From the NCBI GenBank assembly GCA_902362865.1, contig CABIYE010000014.1:1-9314 (forward strand): 9,314 nt of DNA. Reading direction: 5' to 3'. A program made the translations under genes and the position numbers. A model generated the notes under the pieces. That model was not told the DNA's origin. It ran no database searches and saw only the letters and a program-made list of their open reading frames with translations. Below, in pieces: positions 1 through 7,500 of this stretch (its first letter is position 1; every line of letters begins with the position of its first letter). The stretch is from Clostridiaceae bacterium. Lineage in GTDB: Bacteria; Bacillota; Clostridia; Lachnospirales; Lachnospiraceae.

Positions 1-2
1 GA

Positions 3-36
3 ACGCCGTGTGCGGTGAAAGTCGCATGCACGGTGT
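3..36 (+). ncRNA. Group II intron domain V catalytic hairpin
   Basis: Bases 3-10 (ACGCCGTG) pair with 29-36 (CACGGTGT), including one G-T pair. Bases 11-13 (TGC) pair with 24-26 (GCA), leaving a two-base bulge TG at 27-28. Bases 14-16 pair with 21-23 around the GAAA tetraloop at 17-20. The length of 34 bases, the dinucleotide bulge and the GNRA loop are the hallmarks of domain V. The catalytic triad appears to be CGC (4-6) rather than AGC; both occur in bacterial introns. Confidence 0.9.
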
Positions 37-85
37 GGAGTGGGGGAAAAGCCCGAGATGATATCAGAGGCTTACCTATCACTAT
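37..85 (+). ncRNA. Group II intron domain VI and 3' splice site
   Basis: AGTG (39-42) pairs with CACT (80-83), and GGGG (43-46) can pair with bases 75-79. This leaves A78 unpaired as the probable branch-point adenosine, seven bases before the intron end at 85. GCC (51-53) can pair with GGC (69-71) in the distal stem. The 3' splice site would be after AT at 84-85. The pairing was done by eye, so the exact bulge could shift by a base or two. Confidence 0.75.
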
Positions 86-315
86 AGAACTCGGATTTTA
101 TCTACATGCTGAACCAGGCCCAGGGAGACCGGCAGATTTTGGCGAAGCAGTTGGGGATTTCCCCGCACCAGCTTTCCTATGTGACCCATTCCGGCCCCGG
201 CGAGGGGCTTCTGTTTTTCGGGAATGTGATTATCCCCTTTGTCGATCATTTTCCGAAAGACACCCTGTTATACAGCGTACTCACAACACGGCCTGATGAA
301 GTGGCAGGTGCATAA
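86..315 (+). CDS. VirB4-like conjugative transfer ATPase, C-terminal exon
   Basis: This is the C-terminal end of a VirB4/TraE-type ATPase, the motor of the type IV secretion-like mating channel at the inner face of the membrane. The frame reads from base 88 directly after the intron: NSDFIYMLNQ, then GDRQ, LGIS, LSYV, GPGEGLLFFGN and a final FPKDT...TRP segment, ending at TAA (313-315). This is the familiar C-terminus of Tn1549/CTn-family VirB4 proteins; the Walker motifs lie upstream. Bases 86-87 are the last two of a codon whose first base is in the upstream exon, so the intron sits in phase 1. Met at 106 is an internal residue, not a start: the family match begins before it. A gap of 35 bases separates it from the hydrolase gene, consistent with an operon. 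Confidence 0.85.
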
Positions 316-337
316 ATTCCCGAAAATAAAAATGACT

Positions 338-344
338 GGAGGTG
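338..344 (+). promoter_or_regulatory. Ribosome binding site that sets the GTG start at 351
   Basis: GGAGGTG lies six bases before GTG 351. A possible GTG start at 342 is part of this Shine-Dalgarno sequence itself and would lack its own site, so 351 is the better start. Confidence 0.8.
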
Positions 345-350
345 ATAACA

Positions 351-3023
351 GTGCCGCGGGAAAAAGAATTTCAGAGGAAAAAGAAAGATACCCGGATGCC
401 GGTCCGTGATTCCCATGCGGAGGAATGTATGGACACCCGGCAGAGCGAACAGGATTTTAACCTGCTGCGGGTCAGGGACGCCCCTTCTTCTTCGGGAACG
501 GCCCGGAGCCGGAGGTATGAAACCGCAGCACAGCAGGCAGCGGATGATACACAGCCTTTCAAAGCGGATGTACCGCAGCAGGCGGATATTTCCATACCGG
601 AACATTTGGAAAGCAGGGATATGGACCATGAGCCGGCACGGGCACCTGAAACACGGAACCCTCTGGAACCGGGAACTTCTGCACCGGAACCGCGCCGGAG
701 GGATTTCAGATATGTGGATTCCCGGCGTGCGGATTCTGACAGTGGCAATTCTGGTACAGAACGCCACACACAGGGAGAACCCGGTCAGGCAGAACGCCGT
801 TCCCGGATGCACCAGCATGGCAACAAATACCAGCAGCGTTTCCAGGAGGCGGCCAAAGCCGAGAAACCAAAGGAGAAACCGCCGGAGGCAGCCGAAGGAG
901 AACCGAAACGGCCTTCCAAGCTGGAATTTGCCGCTGACGAGCTTCCACCGGAAACAGCGGATAAAAAACTCACCCAGGCCAGACGGAAAGCGGAACGGAC
1001 AGCGGAAAAGCTGGAACAGGCGGAAAACCGCCTGCCTGCCCGCCGTAAGCTGCGGATGGAAACATCTTCTGATCCTGATACGGGTAAGGCCAAAAAACAC
1101 TTGAAATTTGAAAAGGAGGTGAAATCCCAGCGGGCCCATGTAAAGGGTCCTGTTCCGATGCGCCCGGTAAAGGCCGGCGCAAATATGGCGGTTGGTTACT
1201 CCCATAAAAAAATCTATCAGGCGGAGGATGAAAATGTCGGCATTAAAGCGGCCCACCGTACCGAGCTTGCGGGCGAAGGGGGGTTACGCTATGCCTACCA
1301 TAAACATAAGACCGCGCCATACCGCAGGGTGGCAAAGTTACAGCAGAAATCAGCCAGAGCCAATGCCCGGCTTGCCTACCGGCAGACATTACAGGATAAC
1401 CCGGAACTGAAGAAAAACCTTCTTGCCCGGATGTGGCAGAAACAAAAAATAAAACGCCAGTATGCCAAGGCAGCCAGGGAGGCACAAAAAGCCGGAAAGC
1501 GGGCAAAGGACACCGCCGTTGCCACGGAAAAGATTGCTGCAAGTGTGGTTCACGCTGTCAAGCGCCACCCGGTTCTATGCGGAATCGTGATCCTGCTCCT
1601 TTTGGTATTTTTCCTGATCGCTTCCTTGTTTTCTTCCTTTTCCAATATTGGAACCGGAGGGCTGGGGAGCCTTGCCGCCTCTACTTATCTGGCGGACGAC
1701 GCGGACATCAACAATGCGGAGCTTATATATACCGAGTGGGAAACGGACCTGCAGATGCAGATCAACCGTGTGGAATCGGACCGGCCCGGTTATGACGAGT
1801 ACCGCTATAATATCGGCCCTATTGAGCATGACCCTTATGTTTTAATGGGGTATCTCACCTCTGCGTATCAGGATTTCACCTATGCACAGATCGAGAGCGT
1901 CCTCCGGGAGCTTTTTAACGGGCAGTATTCCCTATCCTTCACGGAGGAAACGGAAATCCGCTACCGGACAGAAACAAGCATTGACCCGGAGACCGGCGAG
2001 GAAACCGAAGAAGAAGTGCCTTATGAGTGGCACATCTTAAATGTAACGCTTACTTCCATGCCGCTTGAAAACCTGGTGGTTTCACGCATGGACGCAGACC
2101 AGAAAGAAATCTGCGAGATTTTATTGCAGACCAAAGGAAACCGGCAGTATGTGAAAAATGTGTTTGGCACCAACTGGCTGCCCTATGTCACCAGCTACTA
2201 CGGCTACCGGGTACACCCGATCAGCGGGGAAAAGAACTACCATACCGGCGTTGACATCGGGATGCCCCAGGGCACGGAAATTTTGGCCGGGCATGACGGC
2301 ACGGTCACGCTGGCAGGAAATGCGGGCGGCTATGGTCTGTGCGTCGCCATTGAAGGCGAGGCTTACGAGGGGCACTCTCTTACCACCAAATACGGCCACT
2401 GTTCACAAATCTTAGTATCTGCCGGACAGGAGGTAAAGGCCGGGGATGTGATCGCAAAGGTCGGCAGCACCGGAAACTCCACCGGGCCGCACCTGCACCT
2501 GGAGGTATTGGTTGACGGACAGTATAGGAACCCGTTGTATTTTGCCGATACCGGCGATACCAGCGAGCGGCATCTGCCGGCAGCAGGCGCAGGCGGCGGG
2601 GGGAATTATTTCAATTATGATGTACCGCCGGAGGCCCTTGCGGATGAAAAATTTGCGGCTATGCTTGCGGAGGCTGAAAAGTATTTAGGCTATCCGTATG
2701 TGTGGGGAGGCGCAAGCCCTTCCACTTCCTTTGACTGTTCCGGGTATGTTTCCTGGGTAGTTAATCACTGTGGAGTGGGCTGGAATTTCGGACGCCTGAC
2801 CGCAGACGGGCTTTTAGGCGTGTGTACGCCAGTATCAAGCGCCGATGCAAGGCCCGGCGACCTGATCTTCTTCCAGGGGACCTACAATACCAGCGGCGCA
2901 AGCCATGTGGGAATCTATGTGGGTAACGGGATGATGATCCATTGTGGGGACCCGATCTCCTACGCAAACATCAACACAAGCTACTGGCAGCAGCACTTTT
3001 ATACATTTGGGCGTCTGCCCTGA
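351..3023 (+). CDS. Membrane-anchored M23 + NlpC/P60 peptidoglycan hydrolase (CD1108-family, VirB1-like)
   Basis: An 890-residue cell wall hydrolase of the conjugation apparatus, predicted to open peptidoglycan for the mating channel. Residues 1-400 are highly charged (Lys, Arg, Glu, Gln, Ala), with probable coiled coil and no signal peptide, so cytosolic. One membrane segment lies at about 409-431 (CGIVILLLLVFFLIASLF). Residues 435-610 form an extracellular region I cannot assign. An M23 (LytM-like) metallopeptidase domain covers about 615-730, with H631xxxD635, H683 and the HLH motif H714/H716 as zinc or catalytic residues. An NlpC/P60 domain fills 765-890, with FDCSG nucleophile C796 and histidines H852 (SHVGIYVG) and H864 (MIHCGD). 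All key residues are present in both domains. Both are peptide-cleaving classes; I see no muramidase domain, unlike CwlT of Tn916. The domain calls are strong; the role in transfer is inferred from the VirB4 neighbour. Confidence 0.9.
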   Translation: MPREKEFQRKKKDTRMPVRDSHAEECMDTRQSEQDFNLLRVRDAPSSSGTARSRRYETAAQQAADDTQPFKADVPQQADISIPEHLESRDMDHEPARAPETRNPLEPGTSAPEPRRRDFRYVDSRRADSDSGNSGTERHTQGEPGQAERRSRMHQHGNKYQQRFQEAAKAEKPKEKPPEAAEGEPKRPSKLEFAADELPPETADKKLTQARRKAERTAEKLEQAENRLPARRKLRMETSSDPDTGKAKKHLKFEKEVKSQRAHVKGPVPMRPVKAGANMAVGYSHKKIYQAEDENVGIKAAHRTELAGEGGLRYAYHKHKTAPYRRVAKLQQKSARANARLAYRQTLQDNPELKKNLLARMWQKQKIKRQYAKAAREAQKAGKRAKDTAVATEKIAASVVHAVKRHPVLCGIVILLLLVFFLIASLFSSFSNIGTGGLGSLAASTYLADDADINNAELIYTEWETDLQMQINRVESDRPGYDEYRYNIGPIEHDPYVLMGYLTSAYQDFTYAQIESVLRELFNGQYSLSFTEETEIRYRTETSIDPETGEETEEEVPYEWHILNVTLTSMPLENLVVSRMDADQKEICEILLQTKGNRQYVKNVFGTNWLPYVTSYYGYRVHPISGEKNYHTGVDIGMPQGTEILAGHDGTVTLAGNAGGYGLCVAIEGEAYEGHSLTTKYGHCSQILVSAGQEVKAGDVIAKVGSTGNSTGPHLHLEVLVDGQYRNPLYFADTGDTSERHLPAAGAGGGGNYFNYDVPPEALADEKFAAMLAEAEKYLGYPYVWGGASPSTSFDCSGYVSWVVNHCGVGWNFGRLTADGLLGVCTPVSSADARPGDLIFFQGTYNTSGASHVGIYVGNGMMIHCGDPISYANINTSYWQQHFYTFGRLP

Positions 3024-3029
3024 CAGATT

Positions 3030-3035
3030 GGAGGT
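3030..3035 (+). promoter_or_regulatory. Ribosome binding site for the TTG start at 3042
   Basis: GGAGGT is placed six bases before TTG 3042. It decides the start, because no ATG lies nearby in this frame and the resulting protein begins NPKIEKLEKE, as expected for the DUF4315 family. Confidence 0.8.
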
Positions 3036-3041
3036 AATAAA

Positions 3042-3287
3042 TTGAACCCTAAGATTGAAAAACTGGAGAAAGAGATCGACAAGACAAAAAACAAGATTGC
3101 GGAGATGCAGGCCAGGCTCCGCGGCCTGGAAAAACAGAAAACGGAGCTGGAGAACACCGACTATGTGGCGATTGCCCGCAGCTTCCATCTGACGCCCCAG
3201 CAGTTGGCCGAATTTCTGAAATCGCAGCAGGCCGCTCCGTCCGGAGATGGCCCGCTTAAGAAACAGGAGGACATGAATGAGGACTAA
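3042..3287 (+). CDS. DUF4315 family small coiled-coil protein
   Basis: An 81-residue soluble protein of unknown function that regularly sits between the CD1108-like hydrolase and the DUF4366 protein in Tn1549/CTn-type elements. Residues 2-40 are a heptad-rich helix with alternating Lys/Glu and Leu/Ile (KLEKEIDKTKNKIAEMQARL), predicted to form a coiled coil. Residues 45-65 (YVAIARSFHLTPQQLAEFL) look like a short helical pair. There is no signal peptide or membrane segment, so it is probably cytosolic and may bind a partner through the coiled coil. It begins at TTG with a strong ribosome binding site 18 bases after the hydrolase stop, and its end overlaps the next gene by 11 bases, suggesting translational coupling. 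The family recognition is from memory of its conserved start; function is unknown. Confidence 0.82.
   Translation: MNPKIEKLEKEIDKTKNKIAEMQARLRGLEKQKTELENTDYVAIARSFHLTPQQLAEFLKSQQAAPSGDGPLKKQEDMNED
3266..3270 (+). promoter_or_regulatory. Ribosome binding site for the DUF4366 gene, inside the DUF4315 gene
   Basis: GGAGG lies six bases before ATG 3277 and within the last codons of the upstream gene. A second ATG at 3273 is in the upstream frame (MNED then stop) and is not the start. Confidence 0.75.
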
Positions 3288-4479
3288 AAAAATCTCTCTG
3301 CTACTGGCGCTTGTGCTTGTCATAAGCGCCATCGCTTTGCCCCTGACGGCTTATGCTGCCGGGGACAAAGATACCACACCGCCGGAGCTTGCGGCTTCTC
3401 TGGACGGCGGTACGCTGAAAGTAGAAAGCAGCGACGACAATTCCGGCGTAGAAGCGGTCTTTGTGGACGGGAACCGTATCAACTCCCTGACCAATGGGGC
3501 GGCTACCGTCACCTTAAAGGATTATGCCGGCACAGGAAAACAGGTAAACGTGTATGCCCAGGATTATGCCGGGAACCGCTCAAAGACCGTGAAGTTTGAA
3601 AATCCCTATTATGAGGAACCGACGCCCACGGAAAAACCTGCGGAAACGGTGCAGCAGAACCAGAGCAGCAAGCCGGTAAAACCGGCACAGGTCCAGGCTG
3701 CTTCTTCCGGCAGTACCAATCATAATGCCCAAAGCAGCAATTCAGGCAGTAATGCTTCCGGGAATAGTTCTAATGCGGGTACCAATACCGGCAGCAATAC
3801 AGCCTCCGGCACAAATGGCGGCAGCTCCAATTCCCAGGAAGAAACGGAAACCACTTCCTCTATCCCGGATGGCGCGTTTACCCCGGAGGGAACCGGCACA
3901 GTGCTGGATGAAGCTACTGGCGAGGGTGACGATAAGCAGTTTTACACGATCACCACCGAGGCCGGAAATGTGTTCTATCTTATCATTGACGGCAAGCGTG
4001 ACGACAACAACGTCTACTTCCTGAATGGTGTTACCGAAGCTGACCTGATGGCTCTGGCGGAAAAGAACGAGGGCACCATGAGCGTGATTCCAACAGAGGA
4101 CGTCTGCACCTGTACGGATAAATGCGAAGCCGGCGAAGTCAATACCGCCTGCTCGGTCTGCAAGAATGACCTCAAAGGCTGCACCGGAAAGGAAAGACCT
4201 GCGGAAACAGAGGAACTCGCACAGACCGAACCGCCGAAAAAGGACAACGGCAGCGCCGGCACGATTATCTTTATTATCGTTGCCTTGCTTGCGGTAGGCG
4301 GCGTTGGCTATTATGTAAAGATCGTCCGTCCGAAGCAGCAGGCAGAGGATGACGAAGATTTCGAGGATGACGGCTACGGCGAAGGCTTTGACCCGGATGA
4401 AGCCTATGGAGAGCCGGAATATCTCTCCGAAGATGATTTTGACGACAGGATCGATGATGAACAGGAGGACAGCGAGTAA
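3277..4479 (+). CDS. DUF4366 (CD1107-family) secreted membrane-anchored protein
   Basis: A 400-residue type I membrane protein, predicted to face the outside of the cell; its function is unknown, but it is a standard part of this transfer module. Residues 1-28 are a signal peptide (KK, then a hydrophobic core, then TAYAA). Residues 30-110 resemble a bacterial Ig-like beta domain (DTTPPEL, DNSGVEAVFVDG, YAQDYAGNRS). Residues 141-187 are a Ser/Asn/Gly/Thr-rich flexible linker. Residues 195-275 are a compact region with FYTITTEAGNVFYLIIDG, typical of DUF4366. Six cysteines follow at 277, 279, 283, 292, 295 and 302, spaced as CxCxxxC and CxxC. One membrane segment spans 329-351 (TIIFIIVALLAVGGVGYYV), and the last 45 residues are a strongly acidic cytosolic tail. 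The start at 3277 is supported by GGAGG and by the signal peptide. Confidence 0.87.
   Translation: MRTKKISLLLALVLVISAIALPLTAYAAGDKDTTPPELAASLDGGTLKVESSDDNSGVEAVFVDGNRINSLTNGAATVTLKDYAGTGKQVNVYAQDYAGNRSKTVKFENPYYEEPTPTEKPAETVQQNQSSKPVKPAQVQAASSGSTNHNAQSSNSGSNASGNSSNAGTNTGSNTASGTNGGSSNSQEETETTSSIPDGAFTPEGTGTVLDEATGEGDDKQFYTITTEAGNVFYLIIDGKRDDNNVYFLNGVTEADLMALAEKNEGTMSVIPTEDVCTCTDKCEAGEVNTACSVCKNDLKGCTGKERPAETEELAQTEPPKKDNGSAGTIIFIIVALLAVGGVGYYVKIVRPKQQAEDDEDFEDDGYGEGFDPDEAYGEPEYLSEDDFDDRIDDEQEDSE
3697..3837 (+). repeat. Low-complexity Ser/Asn/Gly/Thr coding segment
   Basis: Residues 141-187 of the DUF4366 protein consist almost only of Ser, Asn, Gly, Thr and Ala, with irregular repeats such as SNSGSN and NTGSNT. 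This is probably an unstructured extracellular linker between the Ig-like part and the DUF4366 core. Such tracts can vary in length between strains; that is an inference. Confidence 0.7.
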
Positions 4480-4490
4480 AGCTGTCCTTT
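4464..4490 (+). terminator. Hairpin over the DUF4366 stop codon, possible partial terminator
   Basis: AGGACAGC (4466-4473) pairs perfectly with GCTGTCCT (4481-4488), and two G-T pairs can extend the stem at 4464-4465 / 4489-4490. The seven-base loop contains the TAA stop codon. The following TTTACTATTTT is T-rich but interrupted, so the hairpin could act as a weak or partial intrinsic terminator, an attenuator or an mRNA stability element between the channel genes and the adhesin gene. Confidence 0.5.
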
Positions 4491-4502
4491 ACTATTTTAA
4501 GA

Positions 4503-4510
4503 AAGCGAGG
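4503..4510 (+). promoter_or_regulatory. Ribosome binding site of the adhesin gene (imperfect)
   Basis: AAGCGAGG, one mismatch from AAGGAGG, lies seven bases before ATG 4518. It is weaker than the sites of the three upstream genes. The signal peptide begins right at this ATG, which supports the start. Confidence 0.55.
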
Positions 4511-4517
4511 ATTTTTC

Positions 4518-7500
4518 ATGGAGAAAACAAATACCCATTACCGCAGCGGCGTAAAGCGGCTGCTGGCATTTCTGCTTTGCGCAGTATGCGTCTTTGGGAT
4601 GATCCCTACCCAGGCGTTCGCATTTTCGCTGGGACAGAAAGCAAGCTCCTGGCTGGGCGATCAATATGTAGGGTCTGACGGACAGCATTATTATGCGCCG
4701 GCGCCTTACACCTACCTTGTTTACAATTCTGATGGAACGATGGATGTGCGCAGCAGTTCCGGGGGCAACGCTTATCGGCACTATATGCTGACAGCTTCGG
4801 ACGGGAGCAGCCAGCAGGTATATTGCGTGGAAAGCGGCATTGCCTATAACACTTCCGACAATACCTATACATCGGAAAGCGGCACCAACAGCAATTACTT
4901 AAACCTGCTCCCTTCCGAGGCAAGACGGGGGATCACCCTCACGGCAATCTACGGCTGGAAACCCGGCACCTCCCTCCCTGTGTCCGGCATTAACGAGGAC
5001 GATTACAAAATGGCGACGCAGATCATCCTTTGGGAATACCAGCAGCAGCTTCGCAGCGACCCATACAGCCGGCACGGGAACGGCCATGCAGATGCCAACC
5101 AGTATTTCAGTGTGATTGCCGGACGTCCTGCGGAAAAAGCCTACAACTGGATTTTGTCACAGGTTGCCTCCCATTCCACGATCCCCTCTTTTACTTCCAC
5201 GAAGAAAAGCGAGGCCCCGGAGCTGGAACTGAAATGGGACACGGAAAAGAAGATTTATACCCTGACTGTCACGGACACCAATAACCTGAAAATCGACCTG
5301 GAGACTTTGAAAGGCAGCGGCGTTTCCGTCACAAGAAGCGGGAACAAGTACACGTTCACCAGTAAGAACATGATTATGGACCCCGTCACCTTTGAATTCC
5401 GAAAGGACATCCCGGTTGCCAATGACATGCTGATCTGGGGCAGACCCGGCTACCAGACTATGATGACCGGCGCCAGCGACCCGGTTTCCTTCTTTGTAAA
5501 GATCAAGACCGAAACCTACGGCACCGCAAAGATTGTCAAGACCAGTGAGGACGGTATTGTGTCCGGGATTCCTTTCCAAATTTCAGGCACGGACATTTTG
5601 GGAAATAAAGTGGATGAAACCGTCACTACCGGAGAAAACGGGCAGATTAAAGAAAAGCTGCTGCCCGGCACTTATCTGGTGAAAGAGCTGCCGGTGGACC
5701 GTTATGTGACCCCTTCCGCGCAGTATGTCACCATTGAAAGCGGCCAGACCTCCACGGTGCATTTCAGCAATATCCTGAAAAAGTTCCGCGTCCATGTGGT
5801 AAAGAGCGACGCTGATACCGGCACCGCCCAGGGCGACGCCACCCTTGCCGGTGCAACTTATGGCATTTATAACAATGGCGAGCTGGTAGACACCTACACC
5901 ACCGGGCCGGACGGCAGCTTTATGACCCGCTACTATGTCTGCGGTGATAACTGGACGGTGAGGGAGATTGATCCCAGCACCGGCTACCTCTTAAACGATA
6001 CGGTCTATGAGGTGGGCGCTTCCCCGACCCTGTATGAAGTGGAACTGAATACCACGGAAAACCAGGTTACGGAAACGGTCATTTATGGAAATATCCAGCT
6101 GGTGAAGCATACGGACGACCTGGACCCGGATGTGTCCGGGGATGAAAATACGGACGAACCCAATGAGGGCGTCATTGAACGCCCGGAGGCCGGTGCGGTC
6201 TTTGAGGTTTACCTGAAGGCGGCAGGCAGCTATGATGCGGCAAAGGAAAGCGAGCGTGATCTGCTCACCACCGATGGAGACGGCTTCGCTTCCTCCAAAA
6301 TGCTCCCTTACGGCCATTATACGATCCACCAGGTTTCCGGCGAGGAAGGAAAAGCGTTTATCCCGGATTTTACGGTCTTTATTTCCTCCAACGGACAGAC
6401 TTACAGTTATATCCTGAATAACCGCACCATTACCGCAAGGCTGCGTGTGGAGAAATGCGACGCGGAGACCGGCAATATTATCCCCATGACGGGCACCGGT
6501 TTCCAGATCAAGGACCTGTCTACCGGGGAATTTGTCACCCAGGATATTTACTATCCGAACCCGGAAACCCTTGATACCTTCTATGTATCGGATGAAGGCT
6601 GGCTGATGCTGCCGGAGCCTCTGCACACCGGGGATTATGAGCTTTACGAGGTGGCGGCGCCTTACGGGTATGTACTTTCCAGCGAGCCGGTGCCGTTTAC
6701 CATTGACGGCAGCGAGGCCGTTGTCACGGTTACGCAGTACAATATGCCGCAGAAGGGGCAGCTTACCATCACCAAGACCGGCGAGGTATTCGCTTCCGTC
6801 CAGGAAAACGATGGTCTGTACCAGCCGGTGTATGAGGTCATGGGGCTGCCGGGCGCAGTCTATGACGTGATCGCGGATGAAGATATTTATACCGGTGACG
6901 GAACGCTCAGGGCGGCAAAAGATACGGTTGTGGAAACCCTTACCACCGGGGAGGATGGAACCGCCCAGAGCGGGCTTCTCTATCTGGGCCGCTACCGTCT
7001 GGAGGAACGCCAGGCGCCGGAGGGGATGGTCTTAAATACCCAGCCGGAATATGCCGAGCTTACTTATGCGGGTGAAACTGTGGAAGTAACGCAGACCGCC
7101 ATCGGACTTTATGACGAGCGTCAGAAGGTGGATGTGAGCCTGTTCAAAGCACTGGAAACGGACGATCTTTTTGGGCTTGGCATGAATGAGGAATATCAAG
7201 ATATTTCTTTCGGGCTGTATGCGTCCGCTGACCTGACGGCTCTTGACGGCAGCGTCATTCCGGCGGGCGGGCTCCTGGAAGTGGTTTCCGTTGACCCGAA
7301 TGAGGCGGGCGGCTATGACGCTTCCTTTGCCTCCGACCTGCCTTTTGGCAGCTACTATGTGAAGGAACGCACCACAAACAACGCCTATATCCTCTCTGAT
7401 ACCGAATATCCGGTTATTTTTGAATACGCAGGCCAGGAGGCGGCGCTGGTGCAGATTCTTGTAAATGAAGGCGAGGTTGTTTCCAACGACCTGCTGCGCG

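Larger units (their letters stand above)
1..85 (+). mobile_element. Group II intron, 3' end (domains V-VI)
   Basis: This is the terminal part of a self-splicing bacterial group II intron, a retroelement that normally encodes a reverse transcriptase/maturase; that ORF would lie upstream, outside the window. What is seen: a 34-base domain V hairpin with a GAAA tetraloop, a domain VI stem carrying a likely bulged branch-point A, and the usual 3' terminal bases CTAT ending in AT. The boundary at 85 is set by this terminus and by the VirB4 reading frame resuming immediately after it. The intron lies in the same orientation as the interrupted gene, as needed for splicing from its mRNA. The class cannot be assigned without the 5' part. 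Confidence 0.88.

Noticed and set aside
15..296. A 93-codon plus-strand frame starting inside the intron
   Set aside because: It runs across the intron RNA structure and the VirB4 exon in the wrong frame, and the protein has no resemblance to anything known to me.
106..315. A separate 69-residue gene starting at ATG 106
   Set aside because: The VirB4 similarity begins at least six codons earlier (NSDFIY), directly after the intron, so this is an exon of a split gene, not a small gene.
342..350. GTG 342 as start of the hydrolase
   Set aside because: This codon is part of the GGAGGTG ribosome binding site; GTG 351 is correctly spaced from it.
246..1256. A 336-codon open frame on the minus strand
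   Set aside because: It lies opposite the hydrolase N-terminal region, is rich in Arg, Phe, Leu and Cys with no recognisable domain, and has no ribosome binding site that I can see. It is a shadow of the charged coding sequence.
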